Assembly: GCA_022180725.1 (NCBI GenBank)
Contig: BQMO01000012.1
Location: forward strand, 163,440-227,439
DNA length: 64,000 nt
Direction: 5' to 3'
Source: Phycisphaerae bacterium
Lineage (GTDB): Bacteria > Planctomycetota > Phycisphaerae > Phycisphaerales > UBA1924
The notes under the pieces were generated by a model. The model saw only the letters and a program-made list of their open reading frames with translations. It made no database searches and was not told where the DNA came from. This document shows positions 36,401 to 44,056 of this stretch, one piece after another. The first letter of the stretch is position 1. Each line of letters begins with the position of its first letter. The translations under genes were made by a program, and so were the position numbers.

Positions 36401-37127
36401 CATCGCCGCCAAATGCATGATGGGCGCCTCGCTCAAGAATCTCACCCCCACGTCCCACTCCGGAACTTCGGAACTCCGGAACTCCGGAACGACCCCCTAT
36501 TGGGCCGTCAAGGAATCCGTCTTCCCCTTCGGCAAGTTCCCCGGCGTCGATGTCGTGCTCGGCCCCGAGATGCGTTCCACCGGCGAGGTCATGGGCATCG
36601 ACGCCAGCCTCCCCATCGCCTTCGCCAAGAGCCAGATGGCCGCCGGCACCAGCCTCCCCACCGACCCCGCCAAGGGTGCCGTCTTCGTCTCCGTCCGCGA
36701 GCAGGACCGCGACTCCATCATCGAGCCCGTCCGCATTCTCCTCGAATGCGGCTTCGATATCTGCGCCACCGGCGGGACCGCCTCGCACCTCGCGGCCCAC
36801 AACCTCCCCGTCCGCGTCCTCCAGAAGATCGCCACCGGCGCCCGCCCCAACGTCATCGACCTCATGGCCAACGGCCAGATCGCCCTCATCGTCAACACCC
36901 CCACCCGCACCGGATGGCAGACCGACGAGGGTCGCATCCGCTCCACCGCCGTCCGCCTCAACGTCCCCATGATCTCCACCACGACCGCCGCCCTCGCCGC
37001 AGCCAAGGCCATTCGCGCGATGCGCGAACGCGACTGGGGCGTCGCCGCCCTCCAGGACTACGCGGCCAATCCCGAGCCGGCGATCATCGAAACCACTTCT
37101 CGCCGCGCCGTCGCCCCTCGGGCGTAA
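33471..37127 (+). CDS. carB: carbamoyl-phosphate synthase large subunit, with in-frame repeat inserts
   Basis: 1218 residues against about 1070 in most bacteria. Both ATP-grasp halves are present: N half [33 protein letters not shown] block and the C half [49 protein letters not shown]; the MGS-like domain ([20 protein letters not shown]) ends it. It makes carbamoyl phosphate for pyrimidine and arginine synthesis; carA is not adjacent. Three loops carry copies of one repeat translated as [13 protein letters not shown]: in the linker between halves (about residue 620), before [13 protein letters not shown], and before [14 protein letters not shown]. Frames are kept. ATG at 33471 starts [16 protein letters not shown]. 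Confidence 0.95.
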   Translation: MPKRTDIKTILVLGSGPIVIGQGCEFDYSGTQACKALKAEGYRIVLVNSNPATIMTDPQFSDRTYIEPITPESVRKIIEKENALAATAARLGEPGYPIDAILPTLGGQTALNCACALWDNGTLKEFHVEMIGANREVIHRAEDRQTFKDIVTRLGLNMPKAAAVNTLDQAEAFLDTIGLPAIIRPAFTLGGSGGGIAYNKEEFRDIVQRGLAASMIHQVQIDQSVIGWKEYELEVVRDRADNCIIVCGVENIDPMGVHTGDSITVAPILTLSDKEYQAMRDAAFAIMRAVGVETGGSNVQFAVNPNPAPRADGTRPFEMVVVEMNPRVSRSSALASKATGFPIAKIAAKLAVGYTLHELRNDITGTTSACFEPAIDYVVTKIPRWTFEKFPEADETLTTQMKSVGEVMAIGRTFKESLQKAIRSLDVKRFGFGLDRNDAWLAAMRAVEHDQLVLDVSPGAKPGTGSVSDTGLRTADGRPIEWPIPLDKLSRKLSVPSQGRFYYIRYAFKMGWSLEKIADLTRIDPFFLDQMKELVEFEDTLCDYKHLEDVPAATLFRAKQLGYSDAQLANLYLGKISPDTILRVRARRKALAIEPVFKLVDTCAAEFEAVTPYYYSTYETRSSEVRSSEVPQVRNSGTSELRNSGTSPDEIRITDRPKVVILGGGPNRVGQGIEFDYCCCHAAYAAKELGFESVMINSNPETVSTDYDTSDLLFFEPLTLEDVLNVIERLNSGTSELRNSGTSFPVLGTIVQFGGQTPLNLAKGLVAAGAAIIGTSLDSIDLAEDRDRFDALLVKLKLQRPAAGIARSVPEAVKEAARIGYPVLIRPSYVLGGRGMEICPDEKALLSFINTALESSGMDEAPVLIDKFLAGATEVDADVVGDSSGEVRIAGIMEQIEHAGIHSGDSACTLPPASLPAAIVARIQSLAKDIARELKVVGLMNIQLAVKDGEIFILEVNPRASRTVPFVSKVTHTPWPAIAAKCMMGASLKNLTPTSHSGTSELRNSGTTPYWAVKESVFPFGKFPGVDVVLGPEMRSTGEVMGIDASLPIAFAKSQMAAGTSLPTDPAKGAVFVSVREQDRDSIIEPVRILLECGFDICATGGTASHLAAHNLPVRVLQKIATGARPNVIDLMANGQIALIVNTPTRTGWQTDEGRIRSTAVRLNVPMISTTTAALAAAKAIRAMRERDWGVAALQDYAANPEPAIIETTSRRAVAPRA
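35332..35410. repeat. palindromic element copy 1, in frame in carB
   Basis: Left arm GAAGTTCCGAAGTTCGAAGT... (35332-35362) and right arm ...GGAACTCCGGAACTTC (35373-35410) are near inverted repeats. The insert lies in the linker between the two CarB halves and codes for [20 protein letters not shown] and more. Confidence 0.85.
35661..35698. repeat. element copy 2, in frame in carB
   Basis: 38 bases, differing from the right arm of copy 1 by one base. It codes for [13 protein letters not shown] just before the conserved [13 protein letters not shown] block of CarB. Confidence 0.85.
36457..36490. repeat. element copy 3, in frame in carB
   Basis: 34 bases identical to the inner part of copy 2. 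It codes for [11 protein letters not shown] just before [14 protein letters not shown], where other CarB proteins have a short loop. Confidence 0.85.
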
Positions 37128-37272
37128 CACGCCGTTTCCCCGATAAATTCTTTCGCGCCGCGTGAGCCCGCCGCGTGGCCGTCGCTTCACTCTTGCCGGA
37201 ACGACATCCGGCCTCACGCGACGGACCCCCGCATGAGTTGAAACAGAATCTCCTCCTCTCTCTCTCTCGAAC

Positions 37273-37296
37273 AACCCTCGCCCGACGGCGGGGGTT
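37273..37296. repeat. hairpin of module 1
   Basis: AACCCTCGCC/GGCGGGGGTT, a 10-base-pair stem with one T-G pair and loop CGAC, followed by CTTCGTTTCC. It lies 146 bases after carB and could be its terminator, although the T-run is weak. Confidence 0.6.
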
Positions 37297-37519
37297 CTTC
37301 GTTTCCGGAGTTCGCCCCCTGGGGGGAAGTGCCGCGTTCGACCTTGATCGATGTCGATCGCGCACCACGGCAGGCGTGCAGCGCGGAGATACCCAGAATT
37401 CTTTTCGTTTTCTCGTGAGTCATTCTCTCACACATCGCTCATTCCTTTGTCGGCGAGCCTGTGCGACTGACCCCGCCGGATCGACGACCTCTCTTCCTCT
37501 CTCTCCTCCCTCTGAATAG

Positions 37520-37553
37520 CCCTCACCTAGCGGTGAGGGTTCTTCGTTTTTGC
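37520..37553 (+). terminator. hairpin of module 2, terminator-like
   Basis: CCCTCACC/GGTGAGGG, 8 base pairs, loop TAGC, followed by TTCTTCGTTTTTG. The stem and T-rich tail fit an intrinsic terminator or attenuator 140 bases upstream of the first PEP-CTERM gene. Confidence 0.55.
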
Positions 37554-37690
37554 CCGTACTCGCGCAGCACAATCGCGGGCACAGATTGCGATTTCGGCGC
37601 GTGAGCATTTCCGAGTGCCGTCGCTGCCCGCGTGCCGACGAATCGATCGTCGGACGAACCCCGGAACCCCGAACCACAAGGAACCCGATC

Positions 37691-38302
37691 ATGAAGACCG
37701 CCACGCACGCTGCCCTGTTCGCCTCGCTCCTGCTCGCCGGCTCGGCCCACGCCATCATCACCAGCGTCTCCCTCCCCAATATGCAGATCGCTCCCCCGCC
37801 GATCGCTAACTGGCCCGCCATCACCTTCCCCGACGCCGTCGCCTGGAACGAGCAGCAGAACGTCTTCGTGGCCAGCGGCGTGATGGCCGATCTGACCGTC
37901 AACCCCGGCAACTCCGGCTCCCCCACCCCGGGCATGCTCGTCGGCCTCTTCGATTCGCACTTCATCCACTGGGGCGCGTTCACCGGCGTCAACGCCGCCG
38001 GCACCGTCACCTTCCAAGACCCCATCGTCGCCGTCATCTTCAGCGACAACCTCCTCGACGTGTCTGACGCAACTTTCGGCGCCTTCGGCACCGTCTACCC
38101 CACCGGGCAGGCCCAGCGAGGCCTCGCCATGCAGTCCTTCGTCTCCATCCTCGGCAACACGCTCACCTTCAACTTCGCCCCCGTCGCCGGCGCCGTCGAG
38201 GTCGAGCAGGTCCGCGTCCTCACCCGGCCGATCCCCGCGCCGGGCGCTGTCGCCCTCGCCGGCCTCGGCGGCCTCCTCGTCGCCCGCCGCCGTCGCGCCT
38301 GA
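37691..38302 (+). CDS. PEP-CTERM-type exported protein, paralogue A
   Basis: 203 residues. Signal peptide MKTATHAALFASLLLAGSAH, a beta-rich domain containing LTVNPGNSGSPTPGMLVGLF and DSHFIHWGAF, and the C-terminal sorting signal IPAPGAVALAGLGGLLVARR followed by RRA. It is clearly a paralogue of the next gene: shared blocks include DSHFIH, FxDPIVxVxF and YPTGQ. Such proteins are exported and processed by an exosortase; none is encoded in the window. Ligand unknown. The ATG follows an AAGGAACCC stretch that can serve as ribosome binding site. Confidence 0.85.
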   Translation: MKTATHAALFASLLLAGSAHAIITSVSLPNMQIAPPPIANWPAITFPDAVAWNEQQNVFVASGVMADLTVNPGNSGSPTPGMLVGLFDSHFIHWGAFTGVNAAGTVTFQDPIVAVIFSDNLLDVSDATFGAFGTVYPTGQAQRGLAMQSFVSILGNTLTFNFAPVAGAVEVEQVRVLTRPIPAPGAVALAGLGGLLVARRRRA

Positions 38303-38330
38303 TTCACCACACTCTCCCAAGGAACAAGCC

Positions 38331-38930
38331 ATGAGGACCACCCTCGCCATCGCCTCTCTCGCCCTCGCCGCGAACGCCATGGGCTCCATCTCCGCCACCG
38401 GACTCCAGTGTGTCCAGATCAGCCCGCCAGTCGCCGCCAACTTTCCCCCGCTCTTCTCGCTCAATGCCGAAGCCTGGGATGAGTTGCAGGGCGTCATGGT
38501 CGCCAACGTCTTCTGCGACATGACCGTCAACCCGTCCAACTCCGGCGGCCCCACCCCGGGCCTGGTCTCAGGCCTCGTCGACAGCCACTTCATCCACTTC
38601 ACCCACGGCTCCGTCCCCTTCGTCAGCGGGGATATCTGGTTCAACGACCCCATCGTCGGCGTCATGTTCAACGACGCGCCCCTTGACCTCAGCGATTGGC
38701 TCGGCGCCGGCGGCACACTCTACCCCACCGGGCAGATCGCCCGAGGCACCAACCTTGCCTTCGGCTCCAACATCGCCATCAACGGCAACTACATGCACTT
38801 CTCGCTCGTCGACATCAACCCCGCCATCGCCATCTCCCAGATCCGCGTCCTCACCCGCCCCGTCCCCGCGCCCGGCGCCATCGGCCTGGCCGCGCTCGGC
38901 GGACTCGTCGCCTTCCGCCGCCGCCGCTAA
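38331..38930 (+). CDS. PEP-CTERM-type exported protein, paralogue B
   Basis: 199 residues. Signal peptide MRTTLAIASLALAANAMGSI, the same core as paralogue A (TVNPSNSGGPTPGLVSGLVD, DSHFIHFTHG, FNDPIVGVMF, YPTGQIARGTN) and the same end (VPAPGAIGLAALGGLVAFRR, then RR). It lies 28 bases after paralogue A with AAGGAA before the ATG, so the two are one transcript and come from a tandem duplication. The two differ in Cys content: B has Cys in the mature part (LQCVQI, VFCDM), A has none. Confidence 0.85.
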   Translation: MRTTLAIASLALAANAMGSISATGLQCVQISPPVAANFPPLFSLNAEAWDELQGVMVANVFCDMTVNPSNSGGPTPGLVSGLVDSHFIHFTHGSVPFVSGDIWFNDPIVGVMFNDAPLDLSDWLGAGGTLYPTGQIARGTNLAFGSNIAINGNYMHFSLVDINPAIAISQIRVLTRPVPAPGAIGLAALGGLVAFRRRR

Positions 38931-38933
38931 CGA

Positions 38934-38966
38934 CCCCTCCCGGAGGGAGGGGGACGGGGGGTGGGC
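38934..38966 (-). repeat. REP-like element, intergenic copy
   Basis: 33 bases on the reverse strand, matching the element at 39519-39551 at 28 of 33 positions. CCCCTCC/GGAGGGG form the hairpin, preceded by a C-rich arm. It sits between convergent genes, 4 bases after paralogue B. Confidence 0.7.
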
Positions 38967-39017
38967 TTGGACGCATCGCACCGCATCGTAACGCAGTATT
39001 TGATCTAACCAGTCGAG

Positions 39018-40004
39018 TTACTTGCTCAATAACGCCGCCGTGAACATCTTTCCCGTACTGTCCCGCTCCCACGTCCACGCCGGCCCGTGCTTCGACTCGT
39101 AGAACGTCCATAACTCCAGCCAGTATGACCGGAACGCCTGCGCCCCGAACGGGGCGTAGTGCGCTTTCAGCCGCTTCATCACCTGCGCCGTCGTGCCCCG
39201 GTACCCCAGCACGCTCCGCCCATGCCGTACGCTCTCGGTGTCCAGCGGCAGATGCGCATACCGCCCGAGGAGTTGCATGATGTTCGCCGCGGCGTACGGC
39301 CCCACCCCCGGCAGCCCCAGCAGCACCTCGCGCACCGCCTCATCCGGTGTCGCGGGGTCCTCGAGCCGCGCCACGTCCAGCCCGCCCTTCGCCGGCGGCG
39401 TACGGAACAGCCGCGCGAGTTCCACCAGCCGCTGATCTCGATACCCCACGCGGCACCGTGCGCGCAGCGTCTGCGGCCTCGCCCGGGCGAGTTTCGCCGC
39501 GTCAGGAAAGGTTCGCACGCCCTCGCCCCATGCCCCTCCTTCCGGGAGGGGGGTGCCGAGCACCTCACACAACCGCCGGTTCATCTGCACCGTGCCGGGC
39601 CAGGTCACGTTGCAACTTGTCACCGTCTTCACCACGTCCTCGAAAAGCGTCGGCGAACGCGAGACACGCCCCTGCCCAGTCCGCGCCCAGCGCGGATCGA
39701 GCCGGTGAAACACCGCGATGCTCGCCTCCGACTCATCCAGCCGCAGCATCCGCGCGAGTTGCCGGTGTGCTTCGTCGCGTTCGTCGCGCGACAACGTGTG
39801 CGACGTCTCCACGCGCAGCGCCGCCCCCTCGCCCCGCGGCTGGGTCACCCGCACCCCGACCACGCGCTCCGACAGCCGCAACGGCCTCCGCAGCGCCTGC
39901 TCCCGTACCGACCAATGGTTCGGGAACAGCAAAAAATACCCGTACGAGCAGAAGTCGCGCGGGAGCGAGTAATCCGCCGGCACGTGTAGGGTGAAACCCG
40001 GCAT
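39018..40004 (-). CDS. HhH-GPD DNA glycosylase family protein
   Basis: 328 residues. The helix-hairpin-helix of the endonuclease III/AlkA superfamily is LLGLPGVGPYAAANIMQLLG near residue 225, followed by the catalytic Asp in LPLDTESVRH. There is no FeS cluster motif. The N-terminal half (HVPADYSLPRDFCSYGYFLL) is AlkA-like in place. It probably removes damaged bases from DNA. Near residue 150 a short insert, GTPLPEGGAWGEGVR, is coded by a REP-like element that also lies next to this gene. Length is somewhat above the family norm. Confidence 0.85.
   Translation of the reverse strand: MPGFTLHVPADYSLPRDFCSYGYFLLFPNHWSVREQALRRPLRLSERVVGVRVTQPRGEGAALRVETSHTLSRDERDEAHRQLARMLRLDESEASIAVFHRLDPRWARTGQGRVSRSPTLFEDVVKTVTSCNVTWPGTVQMNRRLCEVLGTPLPEGGAWGEGVRTFPDAAKLARARPQTLRARCRVGYRDQRLVELARLFRTPPAKGGLDVARLEDPATPDEAVREVLLGLPGVGPYAAANIMQLLGRYAHLPLDTESVRHGRSVLGYRGTTAQVMKRLKAHYAPFGAQAFRSYWLELWTFYESKHGPAWTWERDSTGKMFTAALLSK
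39519..39551 (+). repeat. REP-like element, in-frame copy inside the glycosylase gene
   Basis: CCCCTCC TTCCG GGAGGGG hairpin with a C-rich arm. Read on the gene's strand it codes for the LPEGGAWGEG part of the product. Confidence 0.7.
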
Positions 40005-40010
40005 GGCCGA

Positions 40011-40751
40011 TCACGCCGACAGACGCTTCGCGCTGGGGAAGAGGTACGTCGCCAGGTTCACGCACAGCCGGTCCGACAGCCGCGCGTACGTCTCGTACCA
40101 CTGGTCGAACTGAACCTTGATCTCGCTCTCGGTCACCCCCGCGGCGGGGTAGAGTCCCTTCTCCGACGCCATCAGCGCCTCGGCCTGGGGACGGTCGCAC
40201 TCGAAGTGCGCGAGGCTCGCGAACGTCCGTAGCCCGACCTTGAACACCGCGTGCCTGGCGTTCTTGCACGACGCTAGCAGCACGGCGCCCGGCGGCAGGG
40301 ATTTGACCTCCTGCCCGCACGAGAACAACTGCGGCGAGTCCCACGCCACCCCCGCCAGGAGCGTCTCGGTCTGCCCCGCCGGCGTCAGGTGCATGCGATG
40401 AAAACCGACGCTGGGTTTTTCGCGCGGCGTCACCTCGCCCCCCAGCGCGTGCCCGATCAGTTGCGCCCCCAGGCATATGCCAATGATCGGCACCCCCGCC
40501 GCGTGCGCCTTACGAATCAACTCGGCCTCGGCCTGCATCCACGGATACTTGCCGAGGTCCGTCACGTTCTGCGGCCCGCCGAGCACGACCAGCCCGTGCA
40601 CGTTGTCCAAGTCGCCCGGCACGCCCTTGGCGTGGCCGACAGGATGCAGATCGGGACGGCGGAAGTCCAGGGCATACCCGTGGTCGCGCAGGCACGCCCC
40701 CAGCCGCCCGGGGCCGCCAAGTTCGGAATGTTGCAGAATGAGAATCGCCAT
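40011..40751 (-). CDS. class I glutamine amidotransferase, GMP-synthase-like
   Basis: 246 residues. The triad nucleophile is in IIGICLGAQLIGHALGG near residue 95; the His/Glu region is FASLAHFECDRPQ near residue 180. Preceding block HGLVVLGGPQNVTDLGKYPW is typical of this family. Stand-alone GATase proteins of this type resemble glutamine amidotransferases acting on polyamine or glutathione-like compounds; the substrate cannot be told. It follows the DapA-family gene by 26 bases on the same strand and probably shares its transcript. Confidence 0.85.
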   Translation of the reverse strand: MAILILQHSELGGPGRLGACLRDHGYALDFRRPDLHPVGHAKGVPGDLDNVHGLVVLGGPQNVTDLGKYPWMQAEAELIRKAHAAGVPIIGICLGAQLIGHALGGEVTPREKPSVGFHRMHLTPAGQTETLLAGVAWDSPQLFSCGQEVKSLPPGAVLLASCKNARHAVFKVGLRTFASLAHFECDRPQAEALMASEKGLYPAAGVTESEIKVQFDQWYETYARLSDRLCVNLATYLFPSAKRLSA

Positions 40752-40777
40752 GGAACGGATGGTAGCGGCGTGCGTCG

Positions 40778-41671
40778 CTACCGCGCCGCCAAAGCCTGCC
40801 GAATAATCGCCTGAGCCGCGGCGAGTTCATCGCCAATAAGTTCCAGCCTCGGCGGCCTGACGCGGGCGCTCCCCAGCCCCACCTCGGCCTGGACCAACTT
40901 GATGAGTTGCACAAACTTCGGCACAGTATCCAGCCGCAGCAGCGGCAGAAACCATCGGTACAACGCCTCCGTCCGATCTCGGTCGCACGCCATCGCGTGC
41001 CGGAACAGCGTCACGGACTCGTCCGGCAGGGCGTTGGCCAGCCCCGCGACCCAGCCCACCGCCCCGGCCGCGACGCCTTCGACAACGCAGTCGTCCATCC
41101 CCACCAGCACGTCGAGCCGATCGCCCACGAGCGCCCGAATCGCCGTGATCCGCCGCGCGTCCCCGCTCGATTCCTTGACCGCGCGCAGGTTCGCGTGCTC
41201 GCTCGCCAACTCGGCGATCTGCGCGGGAACAAAGTCCGTGCGGTACGCAATCGGGTTGTTGTAGAGCATGCACGACAGCGGCGTCGCGGCGATCACCGCG
41301 GCCACGTGCGCCTTCATCTCGCGCCAGTCCGAGGTGTACACGTACGGGGGAAGCACCATCAGCCCGCGGCAGCCCAGCGACGCCGCCTCGCGGGCAAGCG
41401 CGACCGCCTCGGGCGTGCTCAGCGCCGAGACCGCCGCGACCACCGGCACGCGCGCACCGACCGCCCGCACAAGCGTTGAGAGCACGGCACGTTTCTCGTC
41501 CGCCGTCAGCGTGGCGCCCTCGCCCAGCGACCCCAGCGCGATGACCCCCGCGCAGCGATACTCCACCAGGTGCGCCGCGTGACGTGCGAGGAAGGCGTGA
41601 TCAACGCCCCCGTCGACCCCGAACGGCGTGGTGATCGCGGGGAGCACGCCCCGCCAGATCGAATCGTTCAT
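40778..41671 (-). CDS. DapA-superfamily lyase, probable pyrroline-4-hydroxy-2-carboxylate deaminase
   Basis: 297 residues. DapA fold motifs: LPAITTPFGVDGGVDHAFLA, ALGSLGEGATLTADEKRAVL, the catalytic Tyr in MLYNNP and Schiff-base Lys in LRAVKESSGD near residue 160. DapA relatives include dihydrodipicolinate synthase, N-acetylneuraminate lyase and others. The neighbour with a four-base overlap is a 4-hydroxyproline epimerase, so the deaminase of cis-4-hydroxy-D-proline breakdown is the best inference. The ATG at 41671 (MNDSIW) is chosen because it overlaps the upstream stop. Confidence 0.78.
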   Translation of the reverse strand: MNDSIWRGVLPAITTPFGVDGGVDHAFLARHAAHLVEYRCAGVIALGSLGEGATLTADEKRAVLSTLVRAVGARVPVVAAVSALSTPEAVALAREAASLGCRGLMVLPPYVYTSDWREMKAHVAAVIAATPLSCMLYNNPIAYRTDFVPAQIAELASEHANLRAVKESSGDARRITAIRALVGDRLDVLVGMDDCVVEGVAAGAVGWVAGLANALPDESVTLFRHAMACDRDRTEALYRWFLPLLRLDTVPKFVQLIKLVQAEVGLGSARVRPPRLELIGDELAAAQAIIRQALAAR

Positions 41672-42636
41672 GAAATCCCCCATCGGAACGGATCGTCATC
41701 GTTCAGAACAAGTTCGGCCCGGGCGGTCACATGCGCCCGCCCGACGATGCTGGGCCTGATCACGCCGCGCGGATCGCTCTCGATCACCGCGAAGTGTCCC
41801 TCAAAAACGGTGCCCACGATGCTCTCCTGCCGCCAGACTTGTCCCGGGGCGAGTTTCCGGTCCGCGAACAGGCACGCGAGTTTGGCGCTGGTGCCCGTGC
41901 CGCAGGGAGATCGGTCGTACGCCCCGCCCGGACACAGGACAAAGTTCCGGCTGTCGGCGTGCGGGCCAGACGGTGGGCCGAAGAGTTCGACGTGGTCGAT
42001 CTCGGCGCCATTGTCGCCCGTGATGCCCGCGGCGGCGAGGGCGGCACGCACCCGCAAACAGAAGTCGGTGAGTTCACGCACGCGGGCGAGCTCGAGAGAT
42101 TGTCCGTGCTCGGCGACCAGAAAGAACCAGTTGCCCCCCCACGCCACGTCGCCACGCACGGGTCCGACGCCGGGAACATTCACCGTCACGTCCGCTCGGA
42201 AGCGGTAACTGGGCACGTTGTCGATCCGGATGCGCCCGTCGGGAGCGAGGGACGCGCCGACGACGCCGACGGGCGTTTCGACCGACACCTGCCCGTGCGA
42301 AAGTCGGTCCAGGTGGGCGAGGGTCGCGACCAGCCCGATGAGGCCGTGCCCGCACATGCCGAGGTAGCCGACGGTGTTGAAGAAAATGACCCCGGCGGCG
42401 TGGGCCGGATCGCTCGGCTCGCAGAGCATGGCCCCCACCATGGCCTCGCTCCCGCGCGGCTCGTTGACGATCGCCGCACGAAGATGGTCGTGCCGCGCCC
42501 GGAACACCTCGCGCCGCTGCGCGACCGAGCCCCCCGCGCGTCGGGTGAGTTCCTCGGGCATCCCGCCGATCACCACCCGGGTCGGTTCCCCGGCCGTGTG
42601 CGAGTCAATGACCGTGATCGTGAGTGCGGCGGGCAT
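41668..42636 (-). CDS. 4-hydroxyproline 2-epimerase / proline racemase family
   Basis: 322 residues with both catalytic cysteines: GYLGMCGHGLIGLVATLA near residue 93 and DRSPCGTGTSAKLACLF near residue 247. The sequence MCGHG, rather than MCGHN, and SPCGTGTSA fit 4-hydroxyproline epimerases more than proline racemase. The first step of trans-4-hydroxy-L-proline use is its conversion to the cis-D form, then oxidation to the pyrroline that the next gene product would deaminate. The oxidase is not in the window. The stop overlaps the DapA-type gene. Confidence 0.85.
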   Translation of the reverse strand: MPAALTITVIDSHTAGEPTRVVIGGMPEELTRRAGGSVAQRREVFRARHDHLRAAIVNEPRGSEAMVGAMLCEPSDPAHAAGVIFFNTVGYLGMCGHGLIGLVATLAHLDRLSHGQVSVETPVGVVGASLAPDGRIRIDNVPSYRFRADVTVNVPGVGPVRGDVAWGGNWFFLVAEHGQSLELARVRELTDFCLRVRAALAAAGITGDNGAEIDHVELFGPPSGPHADSRNFVLCPGGAYDRSPCGTGTSAKLACLFADRKLAPGQVWRQESIVGTVFEGHFAVIESDPRGVIRPSIVGRAHVTARAELVLNDDDPFRWGIS

Positions 42637-42656
42637 GACGCGGGCGGCATTGGGGG

Positions 42657-43571
42657 TCAGACGCGGATCATGGCGGCGTACTCGGCGACGCGGGCATCGA
42701 TCTCGCGCTTCGTCAGCGTCTTGAGCCGTTCAAGGCTGAAAGACTCAATATTGAAACTGGCGACGATGGTGCCGTGGGCCAGGGCCGACCGGATGGAAGA
42801 CATCGCGCCGGGATCGGGCGAGGGTGAGGAGGCCAGGGCGCCCATCATGCCGCCCGCGAACGTGTCCCCGCAGCCGGTGGGGTCGACAACGTTCTCGGTG
42901 GGGTAGGCAGGGAGCGCCGCGATGCCGTCGTGGTGCACCAGCAACGCACCGTGCTCGCCCTTCTTGATGACGACGAAGCGCGGGCCCATCTCCAAGATGT
43001 GGCGCCCGGCGGAGACCGGATTGCGCTTCCCGGTCAGCAGTTCCGCTTCGTCGAAGTTCAGCACCAGCCCGTCCACCTTGCGGAGCAGCACGAGCAGGTC
43101 CGCCTTCGCCGTATTGATCCAGAGGTCCATCGTGTCCGCGACCGCCAGCGTGCGTGCCGTGAGCTGCTCGAGCATCCCCAGTTGCACGCTCGGGTGCGTG
43201 TTGGCCAGAAATACAAAGCGCGAGTCACGGAACGTCTCGGGCACCTTGGGCGGCGTCTCGGCGAGCACGCCCAGTTCCGTGAACAGAGTGTCACGCCCGT
43301 TCATGTCGGGGTGGTACTTCCCTCCCCATGCGAACGTTCTGGATCCGCGGCGGACTTCCAGCCCCGCCATGTCCACGCCGCGAAAGTGCCCCAGCGTGCC
43401 CATGAAGGCCGGTGGAAAGTCATCCCCCACCGCGGCGACCAGCCGCACCGGGCCGTAGAAACTCGCCGCGGCCGCGAAGTACGTCCCCGACCCGCCCAAC
43501 ACACGCTCGGCGTGACCCGTGGGGGTATAAACCGTGTCGATCCCGATGGTGCCCGTCACAATCAGTGCCAT
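42657..43571 (-). CDS. PfkB-family carbohydrate kinase
   Basis: 304 residues starting MALIVTGTIGIDTVYTPTGH. The sugar-binding start (LGGSGTYFAAAASFYG) and the C-terminal anion-hole/ATP motif NVVDPTGCGDTFAGGMMGAL near residue 240, with catalytic Asp in GCGD, are typical of the ribokinase/PfkB family. The member may phosphorylate a sugar or nucleoside; substrate is unknown. It lies 20 bases upstream of the epimerase gene and may be co-transcribed. The tandem repeat array begins 30 bases before its start codon. Confidence 0.88.
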   Translation of the reverse strand: MALIVTGTIGIDTVYTPTGHAERVLGGSGTYFAAAASFYGPVRLVAAVGDDFPPAFMGTLGHFRGVDMAGLEVRRGSRTFAWGGKYHPDMNGRDTLFTELGVLAETPPKVPETFRDSRFVFLANTHPSVQLGMLEQLTARTLAVADTMDLWINTAKADLLVLLRKVDGLVLNFDEAELLTGKRNPVSAGRHILEMGPRFVVIKKGEHGALLVHHDGIAALPAYPTENVVDPTGCGDTFAGGMMGALASSPSPDPGAMSSIRSALAHGTIVASFNIESFSLERLKTLTKREIDARVAEYAAMIRV

Positions 43572-43600
43572 GCGACCAGTGTAGAGCCTTTCCCGGACCC

Positions 43601-43723
43601 GGTACGAGCTACGACCGTGTGGGAGCGGTTCCTGGTCCAATCCGGTACGAGCCGCGACCGTGAGGGAGCGGTTCCTGATCCAATCCTGTACGAGCCGCGA
43701 CCGTGAGGGAGCGGTTCCTATGG
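43601..43723. repeat. 43-bp tandem repeat, 2.9 copies
   Basis: Units at 43601-43643, 43644-43686 and 43687-43723 share GGTACGAGCCGCGACCGTGA and GGGAGCGGTTCCTGATCCAA with a few changes. A related 38-bp array lies at 55073-55148, and a single copy lies inside kmo at 45815-45840. The core has arms that can pair (CCGC ... GCGG). The array runs into the stop codon of the small gene at 43718. Confidence 0.9.
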
Positions 43724-43984
43724 CATGGAGTAGAAGCCTCCACCCATGTCCTTGATGCGCCCAACTCGAGCGAGTTCCTTCCACACCTCGCGGGGGTAGT
43801 CGGTTGGCGGCACGATGCCCATGTTCTCAACCTTCTTGCCCGAGGTCATGGGTCGCGAGGCCCCCAGCCGCGACTCGTGGTCGAGTTTCGTGAGTTTGTG
43901 CCGCTTCTTGAAGGCCCCGAAAGCCCGGGTGAGGGTGTCTTCAGGAATCGACGTAGGCGGGGTGGGGTCGGGGGGCTGGGTCAT
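43718..43984 (-). CDS. small conserved hypothetical protein
   Basis: 88 residues: Pro/Thr-rich start (MTQPPDPTPPTSIPEDTLTR), then a compact basic domain FGAFKKRHKLTKLDHESRLG and IVPPTDYPREVWKELARVGR ending GGGFYSMP. The last part looks like a small winged-helix-type or DNA-binding fold, but no family is recognised. Similar short proteins occur in planctomycetes. The TAG stop lies within the third unit of the tandem repeat, so the end of the gene may have been shaped by the repeat. Confidence 0.65.
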   Translation of the reverse strand: MTQPPDPTPPTSIPEDTLTRAFGAFKKRHKLTKLDHESRLGASRPMTSGKKVENMGIVPPTDYPREVWKELARVGRIKDMGGGFYSMP

Positions 43985-44056
43985 GGTCGCACAGAATATC
44001 ACGCGCGGCGGGGAGGCCTTGCAACTATGGCCGGGGGCTTGCGGTAGGAGAACCGC

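Larger units (their letters stand above)
37128..37690. other. 563-base gap: duplicated pyrimidine tract plus hairpin, no gene
   Basis: No supported gene. Two similar modules lie 246 bases apart: a CT-only tract, then a GC hairpin, then TTCTTCGTTT. Module 1: tract 37249-37268, hairpin 37273-37296. Module 2: tract about 37490-37514, hairpin 37520-37539. The second may terminate or attenuate transcription toward the PEP-CTERM genes. Confidence 0.6.

Noticed and set aside
32739..37274. A 1511-codon open frame on the reverse strand across carB
   Set aside because: It is the antisense shadow of carB in GC-rich DNA; only its last 184 codons (PepSY protein) are credible, with their own ATG at 33290.
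43601..43723. Possible CRISPR array
   Set aside because: Units follow each other directly as one 43-bp tandem repeat without distinct spacers, and no cas genes are near.
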